Source of the DNA: Citrobacter sedlakii NBRC 105722
GTDB lineage: Bacteria; Pseudomonadota; Gammaproteobacteria; Enterobacterales; Enterobacteriaceae
Length of the DNA: 64,000 nucleotides
Reading direction: 5' to 3'
Assembly: GCF_000759835.1 (NCBI RefSeq)
Contig: NZ_BBNB01000012.1
Span: 1 to 64,000 of the forward strand
The notes under the pieces are model-generated. The model had not been told where the DNA came from, did not search any database, and saw nothing but the letters and a program-made list of their open reading frames with translations. Positions 49,337-61,155 of this stretch are shown here, piece by piece; the stretch's first letter is position 1; the number at the start of each line of letters is the position of its first letter. A program made the position numbers and the translations under genes.

Positions 49337-49986
49337 TGGATGCGAAACAACGTATTGCGCGCCGTGTGGCGCACGAACTTCGTGATGGCGACATTGTGAA
49401 CTTAGGTATAGGCCTGCCAACGATGGTCGCCAATTACTTGCCTGCAGATATTCATATCACCCTGCAATCGGAAAATGGATTTCTCGGACTCGGGCCGGTG
49501 ACAACCGCGCATCCGGACCTGGTGAATGCCGGAGGCCAACCTTGCGGAATTTTACCCGGGGCGGCGATGTTCGACAGCGCAATGTCATTCGCGCTAATTC
49601 GCGGCGGGCATGTGGATGCCTGCGTACTAGGCGGCCTTCAGGTTGACGAGCAGGCCAACCTCGCGAACTGGGTGGTGCCGGGCAAAATGGTGCCCGGCAT
49701 GGGAGGCGCGATGGACCTGGTCACTGGCGCGCGTAAAGTCATTATTGCAATGGAACATTGCGCGAAAGACGGATCGGCGAAAATTCTCCGCCACTGCACG
49801 ATGCCGCTTACCGCACAACATGCGGTACATATGCTGGTCACCGAACTGGCGGTATTCCGTTTTACCGATGGCAAAATGTGGTTGTGTGAAATCGCTGAAG
49901 ACTGCGACCTGCAAACGCTGAGATCGAAAACCGAAGCGCACTTTGACGTGGCCGCCGACTTGTTGATCCAGCGAGGTGATGCATGA
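49336..49986 (+). CDS. atoA: acetoacetyl-CoA transferase beta subunit AtoA
   Basis: 216 residues with the catalytic glutamate in LQSENGFLGLG (Glu46) and the GIGLPT glycine motif. It forms the A2D2 CoA transferase with AtoD. Overlaps atoE by 4 bp. Confidence 0.96.
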   Translation: MDAKQRIARRVAHELRDGDIVNLGIGLPTMVANYLPADIHITLQSENGFLGLGPVTTAHPDLVNAGGQPCGILPGAAMFDSAMSFALIRGGHVDACVLGGLQVDEQANLANWVVPGKMVPGMGGAMDLVTGARKVIIAMEHCAKDGSAKILRHCTMPLTAQHAVHMLVTELAVFRFTDGKMWLCEIAEDCDLQTLRSKTEAHFDVAADLLIQRGDA

Positions 49987-51305
49987 TTGGCCGTATCTCG
50001 CGTTTTATGACGCGCTTCGTCAGTCGCTGGCTTCCCGACCCGCTGATTTTTGCCATGCTGCTGACACTGTTAACGTTCGGCATCGCGCTGTGGCTTACGC
50101 CGCAAACGCCGGTCGCCATGGTGCGCTTTTGGGGTGACGGTTTCTGGAATCTGCTGGCGTTCGGCATGCAGATGGCGCTGATTATCGTCACAGGCCACGC
50201 GCTGGCCAGCTCGGGTCCGGTGAAAAAGCTGCTGAGGACCGCCGCGTCCGCGGCTAAAACGCCCGCTCAGGGCGTTATGCTGGTCACCTTTTTTGGCTCT
50301 GTCGCCTGCGTGATCAACTGGGGCTTCGGCCTGGTGGTAGGCGCCATGTTTGCCAGGGAAGTGGCCCGTCGCGTACCCGGCTCTGACTATCCGCTGCTGA
50401 TCGCCTGCGCCTATATTGGGTTTCTGACCTGGGGAGGCGGTTTCTCCGGTTCGATGCCCCTGCTGGCGGCGACACCAGGCAATCCGGTCGAACATATTGC
50501 CGGGTTAATCCCGGTCAGCGACACCTTGTTCACCGGCTTCAACATCTTCATTACGCTTGGTCTCATTGTGGTCATGCCTTTTATTACTCGCATGATGACG
50601 CCGAAACCCTCTGATGTGGTCAGCGTTGACCCAAAACTGCTGATGGAAGAGCCTGATTTCCAGAAGACCCTGCCGGCAGATGCGCCACCGTCAGAAAAGC
50701 TGGAAGAGAGCCGGATTCTGGCGCTGATCATCGGTGCGCTGGGTATCGCCTATCTTGGGATCTACTTTGCCGAGAAAGGGTTCAACATCACCATTAACAC
50801 CGTCAATCTCATGTTTATGATTGCCGGTCTGCTACTGCATAAAACACCGATGGCCTACATGCGCGCCATTAGCGCCGCAGCGCGCAGCACCGCCGGGATT
50901 CTGGTGCAGTTCCCGTTTTATGCGGGGATCCAGTTGATGATGGAACACTCCGGACTCGGTGGATTGATCACTGAGTTTTTCATCAACGTCGCCAACAAAG
51001 ACACGTTCCCGATCATGACCTTTTTTAGCTCTGCACTGATCAACTTCGCGGTGCCGTCAGGGGGCGGTCACTGGGTGATCCAGGGGCCGTTTGTCATACC
51101 CGCCGCACAAGCACTGGGAGCCGACCTCGGTAAATCGGTCATGGCTATCGCCTATGGCGAGCAGTGGATGAACATGGCGCAACCGTTCTGGGCGCTGCCC
51201 GCTCTGGCTATCGCCGGGCTTGGGGTCCGCGACATCATGGGTTACTGCATCACCGCCCTGCTGTTCTCCGGAATCATTTTTGTTATTGGTTTGACGTTGT
51301 TCTGA
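49983..51305 (+). CDS. atoE: short-chain fatty acid transporter AtoE
   Basis: 440 residues with about 10-12 hydrophobic segments; starts [20 protein letters not shown] as in AtoE. Takes up short-chain fatty acids such as butyrate for the AtoDA reaction. Contains [13 protein letters not shown], a conserved family stretch. 29 bp before atoB. Confidence 0.94.
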   Translation: MIGRISRFMTRFVSRWLPDPLIFAMLLTLLTFGIALWLTPQTPVAMVRFWGDGFWNLLAFGMQMALIIVTGHALASSGPVKKLLRTAASAAKTPAQGVMLVTFFGSVACVINWGFGLVVGAMFAREVARRVPGSDYPLLIACAYIGFLTWGGGFSGSMPLLAATPGNPVEHIAGLIPVSDTLFTGFNIFITLGLIVVMPFITRMMTPKPSDVVSVDPKLLMEEPDFQKTLPADAPPSEKLEESRILALIIGALGIAYLGIYFAEKGFNITINTVNLMFMIAGLLLHKTPMAYMRAISAAARSTAGILVQFPFYAGIQLMMEHSGLGGLITEFFINVANKDTFPIMTFFSSALINFAVPSGGGHWVIQGPFVIPAAQALGADLGKSVMAIAYGEQWMNMAQPFWALPALAIAGLGVRDIMGYCITALLFSGIIFVIGLTLF

Positions 51306-51334
51306 CGGCAACCCTCACGTTTAAGGAACAGAAG

Positions 51335-52519
51335 ATGAAAAATTGTGTCATCGTCAGCGCAGCACGTACCGCTATCGGCAGCTTCAATGGCGCGCTGGCC
51401 ACTACCAGCGCAATCGAACTGGGGGCGACAGTCATTAAAGCAGCCCTGGAACGCGCACAGCTTGATCCTACTCGCGTGGATGAAGTGATTATGGGGAACG
51501 TGTTGCAGGCTGGTCTCGGGCAAAACCCGGCCCGTCAGGCGCTGCTAAAAGCGGGGCTAAATGAAACGGTTTGCGGCTTTACCGTCAACAAGGTTTGCGG
51601 CTCAGGCCTAAAGAGCGTCGCGCTTGCTGCTCAGGCGATTCAGGCCGGGCAGGCTCAGGCGATTATCGCAGGGGGAATGGAAAACATGAGCCAGGCGCCG
51701 TATCTCCTGGATGCAAAGGCCCGCTGGGGTTATCGCCTCGGCGACGGCCAGCTTTCTGACGTGATCCTGCGCGATGGCTTACTTTGCGCCACGCACGGCT
51801 ATCACATGGGAATTACGGCGGAAAACGTGGCCAGCGAATATGGCATCAGCCGCGAAATGCAGGACGAACTGGCGCTGTTCTCTCAGCAGAAGGCGGTTGC
51901 CGCGATTAACGCCGGCGCGTTCGAGGCTGAAATCGTCCCTGTTAGCGTCACGTCGCGTAAGAAAACGGCGGTGGTGGAACGCGACGAGTTTCCTAAAGCG
52001 GACTGTACGGCGGATGGTCTGGCCGCGCTGCGTCCCGCCTTTGACAAGGCGGGTACGGTAACGGCCGGTAATGCTTCTGGGATCAACGACGGCGCGGCGG
52101 CGCTTATCGTCATGGACGAATCGGCGGCGCTGGCGGCAGGGATTAAGCCGCTGGCGCGGATCAAAGCCTATGCCAGCGGCGGCGTCGCCCCCGCGTTAAT
52201 GGGGATGGGCCCCGTTCCCGCCACCCAAAAAGCGTTACAGCAATGTGGACTAGCGCTGTCAGATATTGACTTGATTGAAGCGAATGAAGCCTTTGCCGCG
52301 CAATTTTTAGCGGTCGGTAAAACGCTGGGGTTTGATCCGCAAAAAGTCAACGTCAACGGCGGCGCGATTGCGCTGGGCCATCCTATCGGCGCCAGCGGCG
52401 CACGTATCCTGGTGACGTTACTGCACGCGCTTTCAGCGAGAGATAAAACGCTGGGACTGGCGACGCTGTGTATTGGCGGCGGGCAGGGAATTGCCATGAT
52501 CGTGGAAAGGATGAACTAA
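51335..52519 (+). CDS. atoB: acetyl-CoA acetyltransferase (thiolase) AtoB
   Basis: 394 residues from ATG 51335, the E. coli length; AAGGAAC precedes it. Nucleophile Cys88 ([11 protein letters not shown]), His in GHPIGASG and Cys in CIGGGQG form the thiolase active site. It splits acetoacetyl-CoA to two acetyl-CoA. A longer open frame reaching back into atoE is not used. Confidence 0.97.
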   Translation: MKNCVIVSAARTAIGSFNGALATTSAIELGATVIKAALERAQLDPTRVDEVIMGNVLQAGLGQNPARQALLKAGLNETVCGFTVNKVCGSGLKSVALAAQAIQAGQAQAIIAGGMENMSQAPYLLDAKARWGYRLGDGQLSDVILRDGLLCATHGYHMGITAENVASEYGISREMQDELALFSQQKAVAAINAGAFEAEIVPVSVTSRKKTAVVERDEFPKADCTADGLAALRPAFDKAGTVTAGNASGINDGAAALIVMDESAALAAGIKPLARIKAYASGGVAPALMGMGPVPATQKALQQCGLALSDIDLIEANEAFAAQFLAVGKTLGFDPQKVNVNGGAIALGHPIGASGARILVTLLHALSARDKTLGLATLCIGGGQGIAMIVERMN

Positions 52520-52520
52520 A

Positions 52521-52549
52521 TAAAAAGGGCCGGAGAATATCCGGCCCTT
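52521..52549 (-). terminator. Rho-independent terminator of gyrA
   Basis: AAGGGCCGGA pairs with TCCGGCCCTT; on the minus strand it is followed by a T run. It lies between convergent atoB and gyrA and may act weakly on atoB too. Confidence 0.9.
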
Positions 52550-52569
52550 CGCACTCAGCGGTGAGTCAA

Positions 52570-55206
52570 TTACTCGTCTGCGTCATCCGCCGCATCGTCG
52601 TCGGTTTCCGCTTCCGGAGCGATGTCATCATCCCCTTCCGCGACGCTGCCGTCGATAGAATCCAGCTCTTCGTCATCCACCGGTTCAGCAACACGCTGCA
52701 GGCCCACGACGTTTTCATCTTCCGCAGTACGGATGAGGATCACGCCCTGGGTGTTACGACCCACCACGCTGATTTCCGACACGCGGGTACGCACCAGCGT
52801 ACCGGCATCGGTAATCATCATGATCTGGTCACAATCGTCTACCTGCACCGCGCCAACAACGGAACCGTTGCGCTCGGTCACTTTGATAGAGATAACACCC
52901 TGTGTCGCACGTGACTTGGTCGGATATTCGTCCGCCGCGGTACGCTTACCGTAACCGTTTTGCGTCACGGTCAGGATCGCGCCTTCGCCACGAGGAATAA
53001 TCAGCGAAACCACCTTGTCTTCGCCCGCCAGCTTGATGCCGCGCACGCCGGTCGCGGTACGGCCCATCGCACGGACGGCGTCCTCTTTAAAGCGCACCAC
53101 TTTACCGGCGGCAGAGAACAGCATGACTTCATCGGAGCCAGAGGTCAGATCGACGCCAATCAGCTCGTCGCCCTCGTTCAGGTTCACCGCAATGATACCG
53201 GCGGAACGCGGGCGGCTGAACTCGGTCAGCGCGGTTTTCTTCACCGTACCGCTGGCGGTCGCCATAAAGACGTTCACGCCCTCTTCGTACTCGCGTACCG
53301 GCAGGATAGCGGTGATACGTTCATCAGCTTCTAACGGCAGCAGGTTAACGATCGGACGACCACGCGCGCCGCGACTCGCTTCCGGCAACTGGTAAACTTT
53401 CATCCAGTACAGGCGTCCACGGCTGGAGAAGCAGAGGATGGTGTCGTGGGTGTTGGCCACCAGCAGGCGGTCGATAAAGTCTTCTTCTTTAATGCGTGCC
53501 GCTGATTTGCCTTTTCCGCCACGGCGCTGGGCTTCGTAGTCGGTCAACGGCTGATACTTCACGTAACCCTGGTGCGACAGAGTCACCACAACGTCTTCCT
53601 GGTTGATCAGGTCTTCGATGTTGATGTCCGCGCTGTTGGCGGTGATTTCGGTGCGACGCGCATCGCCGAACTGATCGCGGATCAGCTCCAGCTCCTCGCG
53701 GATCACTTCCATCAGACGATCGGCGCTGCCCAGAATATGCAGCAGTTCAGCGATCTGCTCCAGCAGCTCTTTGTACTCATCGAGCAGTTTTTCATGCTCA
53801 AGACCGGTCAGCTTCTGCAAGCGCAGATCCAGAATCGCCTGAGCCTGCTGTTCAGTCAGATAGTACTGACCATCACGCACACCGAATTCCGGTTCCAGCC
53901 ATTCCGGACGCGCAGCGTCATCGCCCGCACGCTCCAGCATCGCCGCCACGTTGCCCAGATCCCACGGACGCGCGATCAGCGCGGCTTTCGCTTCTGCCGG
54001 GGTCGGCGCGCGGCGGATCAGTTCAATGATCGGATCGATGTTCGCCAGCGCAATCGCCAACGCTTCAAGGATATGCGCGCGATCGCGGGCTTTACGCAGT
54101 TCGAAAATGGTACGGCGAGTCACCACTTCACGGCGATGGCGCACGAACGCGGAAATGATATCTTTCAGGTTCATGATCTTCGGCTGGCCGTGGTGCAACG
54201 CCACCATGTTAATACCGAAGGAGACCTGCAGCTGCGTCTGGGAATAGAGGTTGTTCAGAACCACTTCCCCAACCGCATCGCGTTTCACTTCAATCACAAT
54301 GCGCATACCGTCTTTATCGGACTCGTCACGCAGTGCGCTGATGCCTTCAACGCGCTTATCTTTTACCAGCTCAGCGATTTTCTCGATCAGGCGCGCTTTG
54401 TTCACCTGGTACGGGATTTCATGAACGATAATGGTTTCGCGACCGGTTTTCGCGTCCGCTTCCACTTCGGCGCGCGCGCGAATGTACACTTTGCCGCGAC
54501 CGGTACGGTAGGCTTCTTCAATGCCGCGACGACCATTAATGATCGCCGCAGTCGGGAAGTCCGGACCCGGGATGTGTTCCATCAGCCCTTCAATGCTGAT
54601 GTCTTCATCGTCGATATAGGCCAGGCAACCGTTGATCACTTCCGTCAGGTTGTGCGGCGGGATGTTGGTCGCCATACCTACCGCGATACCGGACGAACCG
54701 TTTACCAGCAGGTTCGGGATCTTCGTTGGCATAACGTCAGGGATTTTCTCCGTGCCGTCATAGTTATCAACGAAATCTACCGTCTCTTTTTCCAGATCGG
54801 CCATCAGTTCATGGGCAATCTTCGCCAGACGGATTTCCGTATAACGCATCGCCGCAGCAGAGTCGCCGTCGATAGAACCGAAGTTACCCTGGCCATCCAC
54901 CAGCATATAGCGCAGCGAAAACGGCTGCGCCATACGAACAATGGTGTCATACACCGCGGAATCGCCGTGAGGATGGTATTTACCGATTACGTCACCAACG
55001 ACACGGGCAGATTTTTTATAGGCTTTATTCCAGTCATTGCCCAATACGTTCATGGCGTAAAGTACGCGACGGTGTACCGGCTTCAGGCCATCTCGGACAT
55101 CCGGCAGCGCACGGCCAACAATGACCGACATCGCGTAATCCAGATAAGAGCTTTTCAGCTCCTCCTCAATGTTGACCGGTGTAATTTCTCTCGCAAGGTC
55201 GCTCAT
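52570..55206 (-). CDS. gyrA: DNA gyrase subunit A
   Basis: 878 residues (E. coli 875). The catalytic Tyr122 is in AAMRYTEI. The quinolone-resistance region reads [11 protein letters not shown], so Ser83 and Asp87 are the wild-type residues. A C-terminal beta-pinwheel and acidic tail rich in Asp and Glu end the protein. It introduces negative supercoils with GyrB. Confidence 0.98.
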   Translation of the reverse strand: MSDLAREITPVNIEEELKSSYLDYAMSVIVGRALPDVRDGLKPVHRRVLYAMNVLGNDWNKAYKKSARVVGDVIGKYHPHGDSAVYDTIVRMAQPFSLRYMLVDGQGNFGSIDGDSAAAMRYTEIRLAKIAHELMADLEKETVDFVDNYDGTEKIPDVMPTKIPNLLVNGSSGIAVGMATNIPPHNLTEVINGCLAYIDDEDISIEGLMEHIPGPDFPTAAIINGRRGIEEAYRTGRGKVYIRARAEVEADAKTGRETIIVHEIPYQVNKARLIEKIAELVKDKRVEGISALRDESDKDGMRIVIEVKRDAVGEVVLNNLYSQTQLQVSFGINMVALHHGQPKIMNLKDIISAFVRHRREVVTRRTIFELRKARDRAHILEALAIALANIDPIIELIRRAPTPAEAKAALIARPWDLGNVAAMLERAGDDAARPEWLEPEFGVRDGQYYLTEQQAQAILDLRLQKLTGLEHEKLLDEYKELLEQIAELLHILGSADRLMEVIREELELIRDQFGDARRTEITANSADINIEDLINQEDVVVTLSHQGYVKYQPLTDYEAQRRGGKGKSAARIKEEDFIDRLLVANTHDTILCFSSRGRLYWMKVYQLPEASRGARGRPIVNLLPLEADERITAILPVREYEEGVNVFMATASGTVKKTALTEFSRPRSAGIIAVNLNEGDELIGVDLTSGSDEVMLFSAAGKVVRFKEDAVRAMGRTATGVRGIKLAGEDKVVSLIIPRGEGAILTVTQNGYGKRTAADEYPTKSRATQGVISIKVTERNGSVVGAVQVDDCDQIMMITDAGTLVRTRVSEISVVGRNTQGVILIRTAEDENVVGLQRVAEPVDDEELDSIDGSVAEGDDDIAPEAETDDDAADDADE

Positions 55207-55399
55207 CTAACCGCTATCCCTCTACTGTATCCCGGATTCAAAGGTCGCAAATTATAACACAACCGCGCTGATTGAGGTAAACCTATCCCCTAAATACTTA
55301 AGCTGGCCGCGACCTGCTGTATGACCGGGATCTGCGCTTTATTCAGCGTGAATGCCTGATATACTCATTCGTCATGCCAAACAAGGAGTAATAACCCCG

Positions 55400-56128
55400 A
55401 TGAATGCCGAAAAACAGCCGGTAAACCAGAACGTTGACCACGAAGAAATTGCCAAATTTGAAGCAGTCGCGTCGCGCTGGTGGGATCTGGAAGGCGAATT
55501 TAAGCCGCTGCACCGCATTAACCCGCTGCGCCTCGGTTACATCGCGGAGCGTTCCGGGGGTCTGTTTGGGAAAAAGGTGCTCGACGTCGGCTGCGGCGGC
55601 GGCATTCTGGCTGAAAGTATGGCCCGCGAAGGCGCCAGCGTTACCGGGCTGGATATGGGCTTCGAGCCGCTGCAGGTGGCAAAACTGCATGCGCTGGAAA
55701 GCGGTATTCACGTCGATTACGTGCAGGAAACCGTGGAGGAACACGCGGCGAAGCATGCCGGACAGTATGATGTGGTGACCTGCATGGAGATGCTGGAGCA
55801 TGTCCCGGATCCGCAGTCGGTGGTTCGCGCCTGCGCACAGTTAGTCAAACCCGGCGGCGAAGTCTTTTTCTCGACGATTAACCGTAACGGTAAATCCTGG
55901 CTGATGGCGGTCGTCGGCGCAGAATACATTCTGCGAATGGTGCCCAAGGGCACGCATGATGTGAAAAAATTTATCAAGCCCGCCGAGCTGTTAGGCTGGG
56001 TGGACGAGACGGCACTGAAAGAACGCCATATCACCGGCCTGCACTATAACCCGCTCACCAACAGCTTCAAGCTGGGCCCAGGCGTTGACGTCAACTACAT
56101 GGTGCACACCACGGCTAAAGCTGAGTAA
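55400..56128 (+). CDS. ubiG: ubiquinone O-methyltransferase UbiG
   Basis: 242 residues from ATG 55400; AAGGAG lies 11 bases upstream. SAM-binding motif I is [12 protein letters not shown], with the acidic LDMGFEPL motif II next. It performs both O-methylation steps of ubiquinone synthesis. It is divergent from gyrA across 193 bp that should carry both promoters. Confidence 0.97.
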   Translation: MNAEKQPVNQNVDHEEIAKFEAVASRWWDLEGEFKPLHRINPLRLGYIAERSGGLFGKKVLDVGCGGGILAESMAREGASVTGLDMGFEPLQVAKLHALESGIHVDYVQETVEEHAAKHAGQYDVVTCMEMLEHVPDPQSVVRACAQLVKPGGEVFFSTINRNGKSWLMAVVGAEYILRMVPKGTHDVKKFIKPAELLGWVDETALKERHITGLHYNPLTNSFKLGPGVDVNYMVHTTAKAE

Positions 56129-56517
56129 TCCCGTCGCCGGATGAGACGCTACGGCGTCCTGTCCGGCCTGCGGAAAAAATAAAAATCTGAAAAAATTGTG
56201 CCAGGTCATAAGAACTTTCTTCACCTTCGTTGAAGAAATCAGCACTCGATCAAATTATCTATTTTTTTTATGAATTATTGACATCCCCGCCAGGCCTTAT
56301 AAGACGCGCACTTAGCCTTTCTTACCCTTTTGCAACCTCAATTTAACCTTAAAATCAACTCTTGTACTGAAAAGATTCCCTACTAGAATACTCACCATAT
56401 AGCGTTTACTTTAACACCCACCCCCTACATATAGTATTTATCCACAGAGTTAGTCACAAGGTGGCGCTGTGGATAATGCGGGGGATATTTTTTCTTTCAC
56501 GGACAGGTAAAAACCAC
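56129..56517 (+). promoter_or_regulatory. ubiG-nrdA gap with nrdAB control region
   Basis: 389 bp. After the REP, an AT-rich stretch holds two NrdR-like boxes (around 56390-56404 and 56422-56436, TATAG cores 32 bp apart, i.e. three helical turns) and two DnaA boxes: TTATCCACA at 56438-56446 and TGTGGATAA at 56468-56476, in opposite orientation. This matches the cell-cycle control known for E. coli nrdAB. Confidence 0.75.
56135..56178. repeat. REP-like element after ubiG
   Basis: GCCGGATGAGACGCTACGGC and GTCCGGCCTGCGG make a REP-type palindrome directly after the ubiG stop. Confidence 0.6.
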
Positions 56518-58803
56518 ATGAATCAGAGTCTGCTGGTGACAAAGCGTGATGGTAGTACAGAGCGCATCAATCTCGACAAAATCCATCGGGTTCTGGATTG
56601 GGCGGCAGAAGGACTGAACAACGTCTCGATTTCTCAGGTCGAACTGCGCTCCCACATCCAGTTTTATGACGGTATCAAGACATCCGATATCCATGAAACG
56701 ATCATCAAAGCCGCCGCCGATCTGATCTCCCGCGACGCGCCGGACTACCAGTACCTGGCCGCTCGCCTGGCGATTTTCCATCTGCGTAAAAAAGCCTACG
56801 GCGAGTTCGAGCCGCCCGCGCTGTACGACCATGTGGTAAAAATGGTTGAGATGGGCAAATACGACAATCATCTGCTGGAAGACTACACGGAAGAAGAGTT
56901 CAAGCAGATGGATTCGTTCATCGTGCACGATCGCGATATGACCTTCTCCTATGCTGCCGTGAAACAGTTGGAAGGCAAATACCTGGTGCAGAACCGCGTC
57001 ACCGGCGAGATCTACGAGAGCGCCCAGTTCCTGTATATTCTGGTGGCCGCCTGCCTGTTCTCGAACTATCCGCGTGAAACCCGTCTCGATTACGTTAAGC
57101 GTTTTTACGATGCCGTTTCTACGTTCAAGATTTCCCTGCCGACGCCAATTATGTCCGGCGTGCGCACCCCGACGCGCCAGTTCAGCTCTTGCGTGCTGAT
57201 CGAGTGCGGCGACAGCCTGGACTCGATTAACGCGACCTCCAGCGCCATTGTGAAATACGTCTCCCAGCGCGCCGGTATCGGCATCAACGCCGGTCGCATC
57301 CGCGCGCTGGGCAGCCCGATTCGCGGCGGCGAAGCGTTCCACACCGGCTGCATCCCGTTCTACAAACACTTCCAGACGGCGGTGAAATCCTGCTCGCAGG
57401 GCGGCGTGCGCGGCGGCGCAGCAACCTTGTTCTACCCGATGTGGCATCTGGAAGTCGAAAGCCTGCTGGTGCTGAAAAACAACCGCGGCGTGGAAGGCAA
57501 CCGCGTGCGTCACATGGACTATGGCGTACAGATCAACAAACTGATGTACACCCGCCTGCTGAAAGGGGAAGACATCACCCTGTTCAGCCCGTCTGACGTC
57601 CCGGGCCTGTATGACGCGTTCTTCGCCGATCAGGATGAGTTCGAACGTCTGTATACCAAATACGAAAAAGACGACAGTATCCGTAAACAGCGCGTAAAAG
57701 CGGTAGATCTGTTCTCTCTGATGATGCAGGAACGTGCGTCCACGGGCCGTATCTACATTCAGAACGTTGACCATTGCAACACCCATAGCCCGTTCGACCC
57801 GCAGGTCGCGCCGGTACGTCAGTCCAACCTGTGCCTGGAAATCGCCCTGCCGACCAAGCCGCTGATGGACGTTAACGACGAAAACGGCGAAATCGCGCTG
57901 TGTACGCTGTCTGCGTTTAACCTCGGCGCGATCAACAGCCTTGACGAACTGGAAGAGCTGGCGGTGCTGGCGGTTCGCGCCCTCGACGCGCTGCTGGATT
58001 ACCAGGACTACCCTATCCCGGCCGCGAAACGTGGCGCCATGGGTCGCCGTACGCTGGGTATCGGCGTCATTAACTTCGCCTACTATCTGGCGAAACACGG
58101 CGTTCGCTACTCCGACGGCAGCGCCAACAACCTGACGCACAAAACGTTTGAAGCGATCCAGTACTATCTGCTGAAAGCCTCTAACGAACTGGCGATCGAG
58201 CAAGGCGCCTGCCCGTGGTTTAACGAGACCACCTATGCGCAGGGCATTCTGCCGATCGATACTTATAAGAAAGATCTCGACGCGATTGCCAACGAGCCGC
58301 TGCATCACGACTGGGAAGCGTTGCGTGAATCCATCAAGACCCACGGCCTGCGTAACTCCACGCTCTCTGCGCTGATGCCGTCCGAGACCTCTTCGCAGAT
58401 CTCGAACGCGACCAACGGTATTGAGCCGCCGCGCGGTTACGTCAGCATTAAAGCGTCGAAGGACGGCATTCTGCGTCAGGTGGTACCGGACTATGAGCAT
58501 CTGGGCAAGGCCTACGAACTGCTGTGGGAAATGCCGGGTAACGATGGGTATCTGCAGTTAGTTGGCATCATGCAGAAATTTATCGATCAGTCGATTTCGG
58601 CTAACACCAACTATGACCCGACACGCTTCCCGTCAGGAAAAGTGCCGATGCAGCAGTTGCTGAAAGACCTGCTCACCGCCTATAAATTCGGCGTCAAGAC
58701 GCTGTATTATCAGAACACCCGCGATGGTGCGGAAGATGCCCAGGACGATCTGGTGCCATCCATTCAGGACGATGGCTGCGAAAGCGGCGCATGTAAGATC
58801 TGA
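56518..58803 (+). CDS. nrdA: ribonucleoside-diphosphate reductase class Ia alpha subunit NrdA
   Basis: 761 residues from ATG 56518 ([16 protein letters not shown]), as in E. coli. An ATP-cone opens the protein; Cys in [10 protein letters not shown] and in LCTLSAF form the reducible pair, Cys in [10 protein letters not shown] is the radical site, and the tail [11 protein letters not shown] holds the shuttle cysteines. It makes deoxynucleotides with NrdB. Confidence 0.98.
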   Translation: MNQSLLVTKRDGSTERINLDKIHRVLDWAAEGLNNVSISQVELRSHIQFYDGIKTSDIHETIIKAAADLISRDAPDYQYLAARLAIFHLRKKAYGEFEPPALYDHVVKMVEMGKYDNHLLEDYTEEEFKQMDSFIVHDRDMTFSYAAVKQLEGKYLVQNRVTGEIYESAQFLYILVAACLFSNYPRETRLDYVKRFYDAVSTFKISLPTPIMSGVRTPTRQFSSCVLIECGDSLDSINATSSAIVKYVSQRAGIGINAGRIRALGSPIRGGEAFHTGCIPFYKHFQTAVKSCSQGGVRGGAATLFYPMWHLEVESLLVLKNNRGVEGNRVRHMDYGVQINKLMYTRLLKGEDITLFSPSDVPGLYDAFFADQDEFERLYTKYEKDDSIRKQRVKAVDLFSLMMQERASTGRIYIQNVDHCNTHSPFDPQVAPVRQSNLCLEIALPTKPLMDVNDENGEIALCTLSAFNLGAINSLDELEELAVLAVRALDALLDYQDYPIPAAKRGAMGRRTLGIGVINFAYYLAKHGVRYSDGSANNLTHKTFEAIQYYLLKASNELAIEQGACPWFNETTYAQGILPIDTYKKDLDAIANEPLHHDWEALRESIKTHGLRNSTLSALMPSETSSQISNATNGIEPPRGYVSIKASKDGILRQVVPDYEHLGKAYELLWEMPGNDGYLQLVGIMQKFIDQSISANTNYDPTRFPSGKVPMQQLLKDLLTAYKFGVKTLYYQNTRDGAEDAQDDLVPSIQDDGCESGACKI

Positions 58804-58805
58804 TG

Positions 58806-58896
58806 AAAGATGCCGGGTGGCGCTACGCTTACCCGGCCTACGATTGCACGGTTTGTAGGCCGGATACGGTGCTTGCCCCTATCCGGCGCTCATCCC
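58806..58896. repeat. BIME-like REP pair between nrdA and nrdB
   Basis: Two REP-like palindromes (GCCGGGTGGCGC...TTACCCGGC and GTAGGCCGGATA...TATCCGGC) fill the 110-bp gap between the two subunits. They probably affect mRNA stability and relative expression. Confidence 0.75.
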
Positions 58897-58913
58897 ACAA
58901 AGGACTCACTTCA

Positions 58914-60044
58914 ATGGCATACACCACTTTTTCACAGACGAAAAATGACCAGTTGCTGGAACCGATGTTTTTCGGCCAGCCGGTGAACGTTGCGCGTTAC
59001 GATCAGCAAAAATATGACATCTTCGAAAAGCTGATTGAAAAACAGCTCTCCTTCTTCTGGCGTCCGGAAGAAGTGGACGTTTCCCGCGACCGCATCGACT
59101 ACCAGGCGCTGCCGGAGCATGAAAAACACATTTTTATCAGCAATCTGAAGTATCAGACGCTACTGGACTCCATTCAGGGACGCAGCCCGAACGTGGCGCT
59201 GCTGCCGCTGATCTCCATTCCGGAGCTGGAGACCTGGGTCGAAACCTGGGCGTTTTCAGAAACAATTCACTCCCGCTCTTACACCCATATCATTCGTAAT
59301 ATCGTCAACGATCCGGCGGTGGTGTTTGATGATATCGTGACCAACGAGCAAATTCAGAAACGCGCTGAAGGCATCGCCAGCTATTATGACGAACTGATTG
59401 AGATGACCAGCTACTGGCATCTGCTGGGCGAAGGCACGCACACGGTAAATGGCAAAACCGTCACCGTGAACCTGCGTGAACTGAAGAAAAAGCTGTACCT
59501 GTGCCTGATGAGCGTTAACGCGCTGGAAGCCATTCGCTTCTACGTCAGCTTTGCCTGCTCGTTCGCCTTCGCCGAGCGCGAACTGATGGAAGGCAACGCC
59601 AAAATCATTCGCCTGATTGCCCGCGACGAAGCGCTGCACCTGACCGGCACTCAGCACATGCTGAACCTGCTGCGTTCCGGCAGCGACGATCCGGAAATGG
59701 CGGAGATTGCCGAAGAGTGCAAGCAAGAGTGCTATGACCTGTTTGTCCAGGCGGCGCAGCAGGAAAAAGAGTGGGCAGATTATCTGTTCCGCGACGGCTC
59801 AATGATCGGTCTGAACAAAGACATTCTTTGCCAGTACGTGGAATATATCACCAACATCCGCATGCAGGCGGTTGGCCTTGATCTCCCCTTCCAGACGCGC
59901 TCCAACCCGATCCCGTGGATCAACACCTGGCTGGTGTCGGACAACGTGCAGGTCGCGCCGCAGGAAGTGGAAGTCAGTTCTTACCTGGTCGGTCAGATCG
60001 ACTCTGAAGTCGATACCGACGATCTGAGCAATTTCCAGCTCTGA
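58914..60044 (+). CDS. nrdB: ribonucleoside-diphosphate reductase class Ia beta subunit NrdB
   Basis: 376 residues from ATG 58914 with AAAGGA upstream; longer frames into the REP are not used. Tyr123 counting Met (Tyr122 in the mature protein, [12 protein letters not shown]) is the radical tyrosine; diiron ligands lie in [15 protein letters not shown] and further acidic/His motifs. It overlaps yfaE by one base (TGATG). Confidence 0.98.
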   Translation: MAYTTFSQTKNDQLLEPMFFGQPVNVARYDQQKYDIFEKLIEKQLSFFWRPEEVDVSRDRIDYQALPEHEKHIFISNLKYQTLLDSIQGRSPNVALLPLISIPELETWVETWAFSETIHSRSYTHIIRNIVNDPAVVFDDIVTNEQIQKRAEGIASYYDELIEMTSYWHLLGEGTHTVNGKTVTVNLRELKKKLYLCLMSVNALEAIRFYVSFACSFAFAERELMEGNAKIIRLIARDEALHLTGTQHMLNLLRSGSDDPEMAEIAEECKQECYDLFVQAAQQEKEWADYLFRDGSMIGLNKDILCQYVEYITNIRMQAVGLDLPFQTRSNPIPWINTWLVSDNVQVAPQEVEVSSYLVGQIDSEVDTDDLSNFQL

Positions 60045-60298
60045 TGGGACGCGTTACGCTGCGCATCACTGGCACACAGTTGCTGTGCCAGGATGAGCAC
60101 CCTTCCCTGCTCGCCGCGCTTGAATCGCATAACGTGGAAGTGGAATATCAGTGCCGCGAAGGCTACTGCGGCTCGTGTCGCATCCGTCTGGTCGCCGGTC
60201 AGGTTGACTGGCTCACCGAACCGCTGGCCTTTGTGCAGCCTGACGAAATTTTACCCTGCTGTTGCAGGGCAAAAGGCGATATTGAGATTGAGATGTAA
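60044..60298 (+). CDS. yfaE: 2Fe-2S ferredoxin YfaE for NrdB diiron maintenance
   Basis: 84 residues with plant-type ferredoxin cysteines CREGYCGSC and a distal CCCRA. It supplies electrons for assembling and repairing the NrdB diiron-tyrosyl cofactor. Overlaps nrdB by 1 bp; converges on inaA with 6 bp between the stops. Confidence 0.96.
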   Translation: MGRVTLRITGTQLLCQDEHPSLLAALESHNVEVEYQCREGYCGSCRIRLVAGQVDWLTEPLAFVQPDEILPCCCRAKGDIEIEM

Positions 60299-60304
60299 CG
60301 CGTA

Positions 60305-60955
60305 TTACAGCGCGGCATAATACGCTTTAACCGCCTCCCAGTCCGCTTGCGGAATCGGATGCAGGTTTTTCTCTAACTGGGAAAAGTCGTGCTGCGCGGC
60401 TTTACGCCGACGAAAGCGGCGACGGCTTTTTTCCAGATCGAGAAATCCGGCTTCCACTTCACCTTCCGTTTTTACGTAGATGTGACGTACATAGCAACAA
60501 CCGTGCTGACGGTTCACGGCATGCATCTTTTTGAAGGCCAGCGCCACGGCTTTGAGCATGTCCTGCCGCAGATCATCAGGATAGGGCGTTAGCGCGTGCT
60601 GGTGATACCAGTCGGCAATGCTGACAAAGCCGCTCATGTCCTCAGTAACAAGTAACGCGCGCCACTCGCCGTTAACTTTCATCGCGTCGCCATATACGAT
60701 TTTCGGTACGATAACGCCAGCTCGCGCCAGTTCTTTGATCACTGCGATTTCACGCACAATCGTCGGGCGCCCCCACGGATAACGCAGCGAGTAAAATAGA
60801 TGTTGCGTCATCCGCTTCACGTACAGCCGGGTTCCGTCCCGCTCAATACACTGTACTCCGCTCATGCCTTTGCGTCGGGAGTTAGGTTCTTCCACCCAAT
60901 CCCCTTCCGTGGCCCACCAGTCATAAAAGGTTGACTGTAGAACGTCCTGCACCAT
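60305..60955 (-). CDS. inaA: InaA, lipopolysaccharide-kinase-like family protein
   Basis: 216 residues, the E. coli InaA length, with a kinase-like HGCCYVRHIYVK motif of the WaaP/Kdo kinase family. In E. coli it is induced by weak acids through MarA/SoxS/Rob. I could not fit a convincing mar box upstream. Biochemical function is unproved. Confidence 0.93.
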   Translation of the reverse strand: MVQDVLQSTFYDWWATEGDWVEEPNSRRKGMSGVQCIERDGTRLYVKRMTQHLFYSLRYPWGRPTIVREIAVIKELARAGVIVPKIVYGDAMKVNGEWRALLVTEDMSGFVSIADWYHQHALTPYPDDLRQDMLKAVALAFKKMHAVNRQHGCCYVRHIYVKTEGEVEAGFLDLEKSRRRFRRRKAAQHDFSQLEKNLHPIPQADWEAVKAYYAAL

Positions 60956-61089
60956 CTTTCACCATCCGTTATAGTCACGTGGAAAACGATTTAGACAGGA
61001 AATATAGATCGCTTACATAAGAAATACTTGAGAAGGTGATGTTCGGTTGCGGACTTCACGCTCGGCTGCGCGGCCAGGAGGGTATAAAT

Positions 61090-61135
61090 AAAAACTGCAC
61101 CCGGGTGCGCGAAAAACCGCTTTTGGGTGCAGTAG
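61090..61135 (-). terminator. terminator of glpTQ
   Basis: CTGCACCC pairs with GGGTGCAG (arms 61095-61102 and 61125-61132) around a loop with secondary pairing, followed by a T-rich stretch on the minus strand, about 25 bp after glpQ. Confidence 0.85.
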
Positions 61136-61155
61136 TAAGGTTGATACGGCGCGGT

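Noticed and set aside
53572..55257. 561-codon plus-strand frame opposite gyrA
   Set aside because: Shadow of gyrA, with antisense-type composition and no ribosome binding site.
56497..58500. 667-codon minus-strand frame opposite nrdA
   Set aside because: Long open antisense frame caused by codon bias of the highly expressed nrdA gene; no domain and no promoter context.
60956..61020. MarA/SoxS/Rob box upstream of inaA
   Set aside because: The best alignment misses several core positions, so the site cannot be supported from sequence alone.
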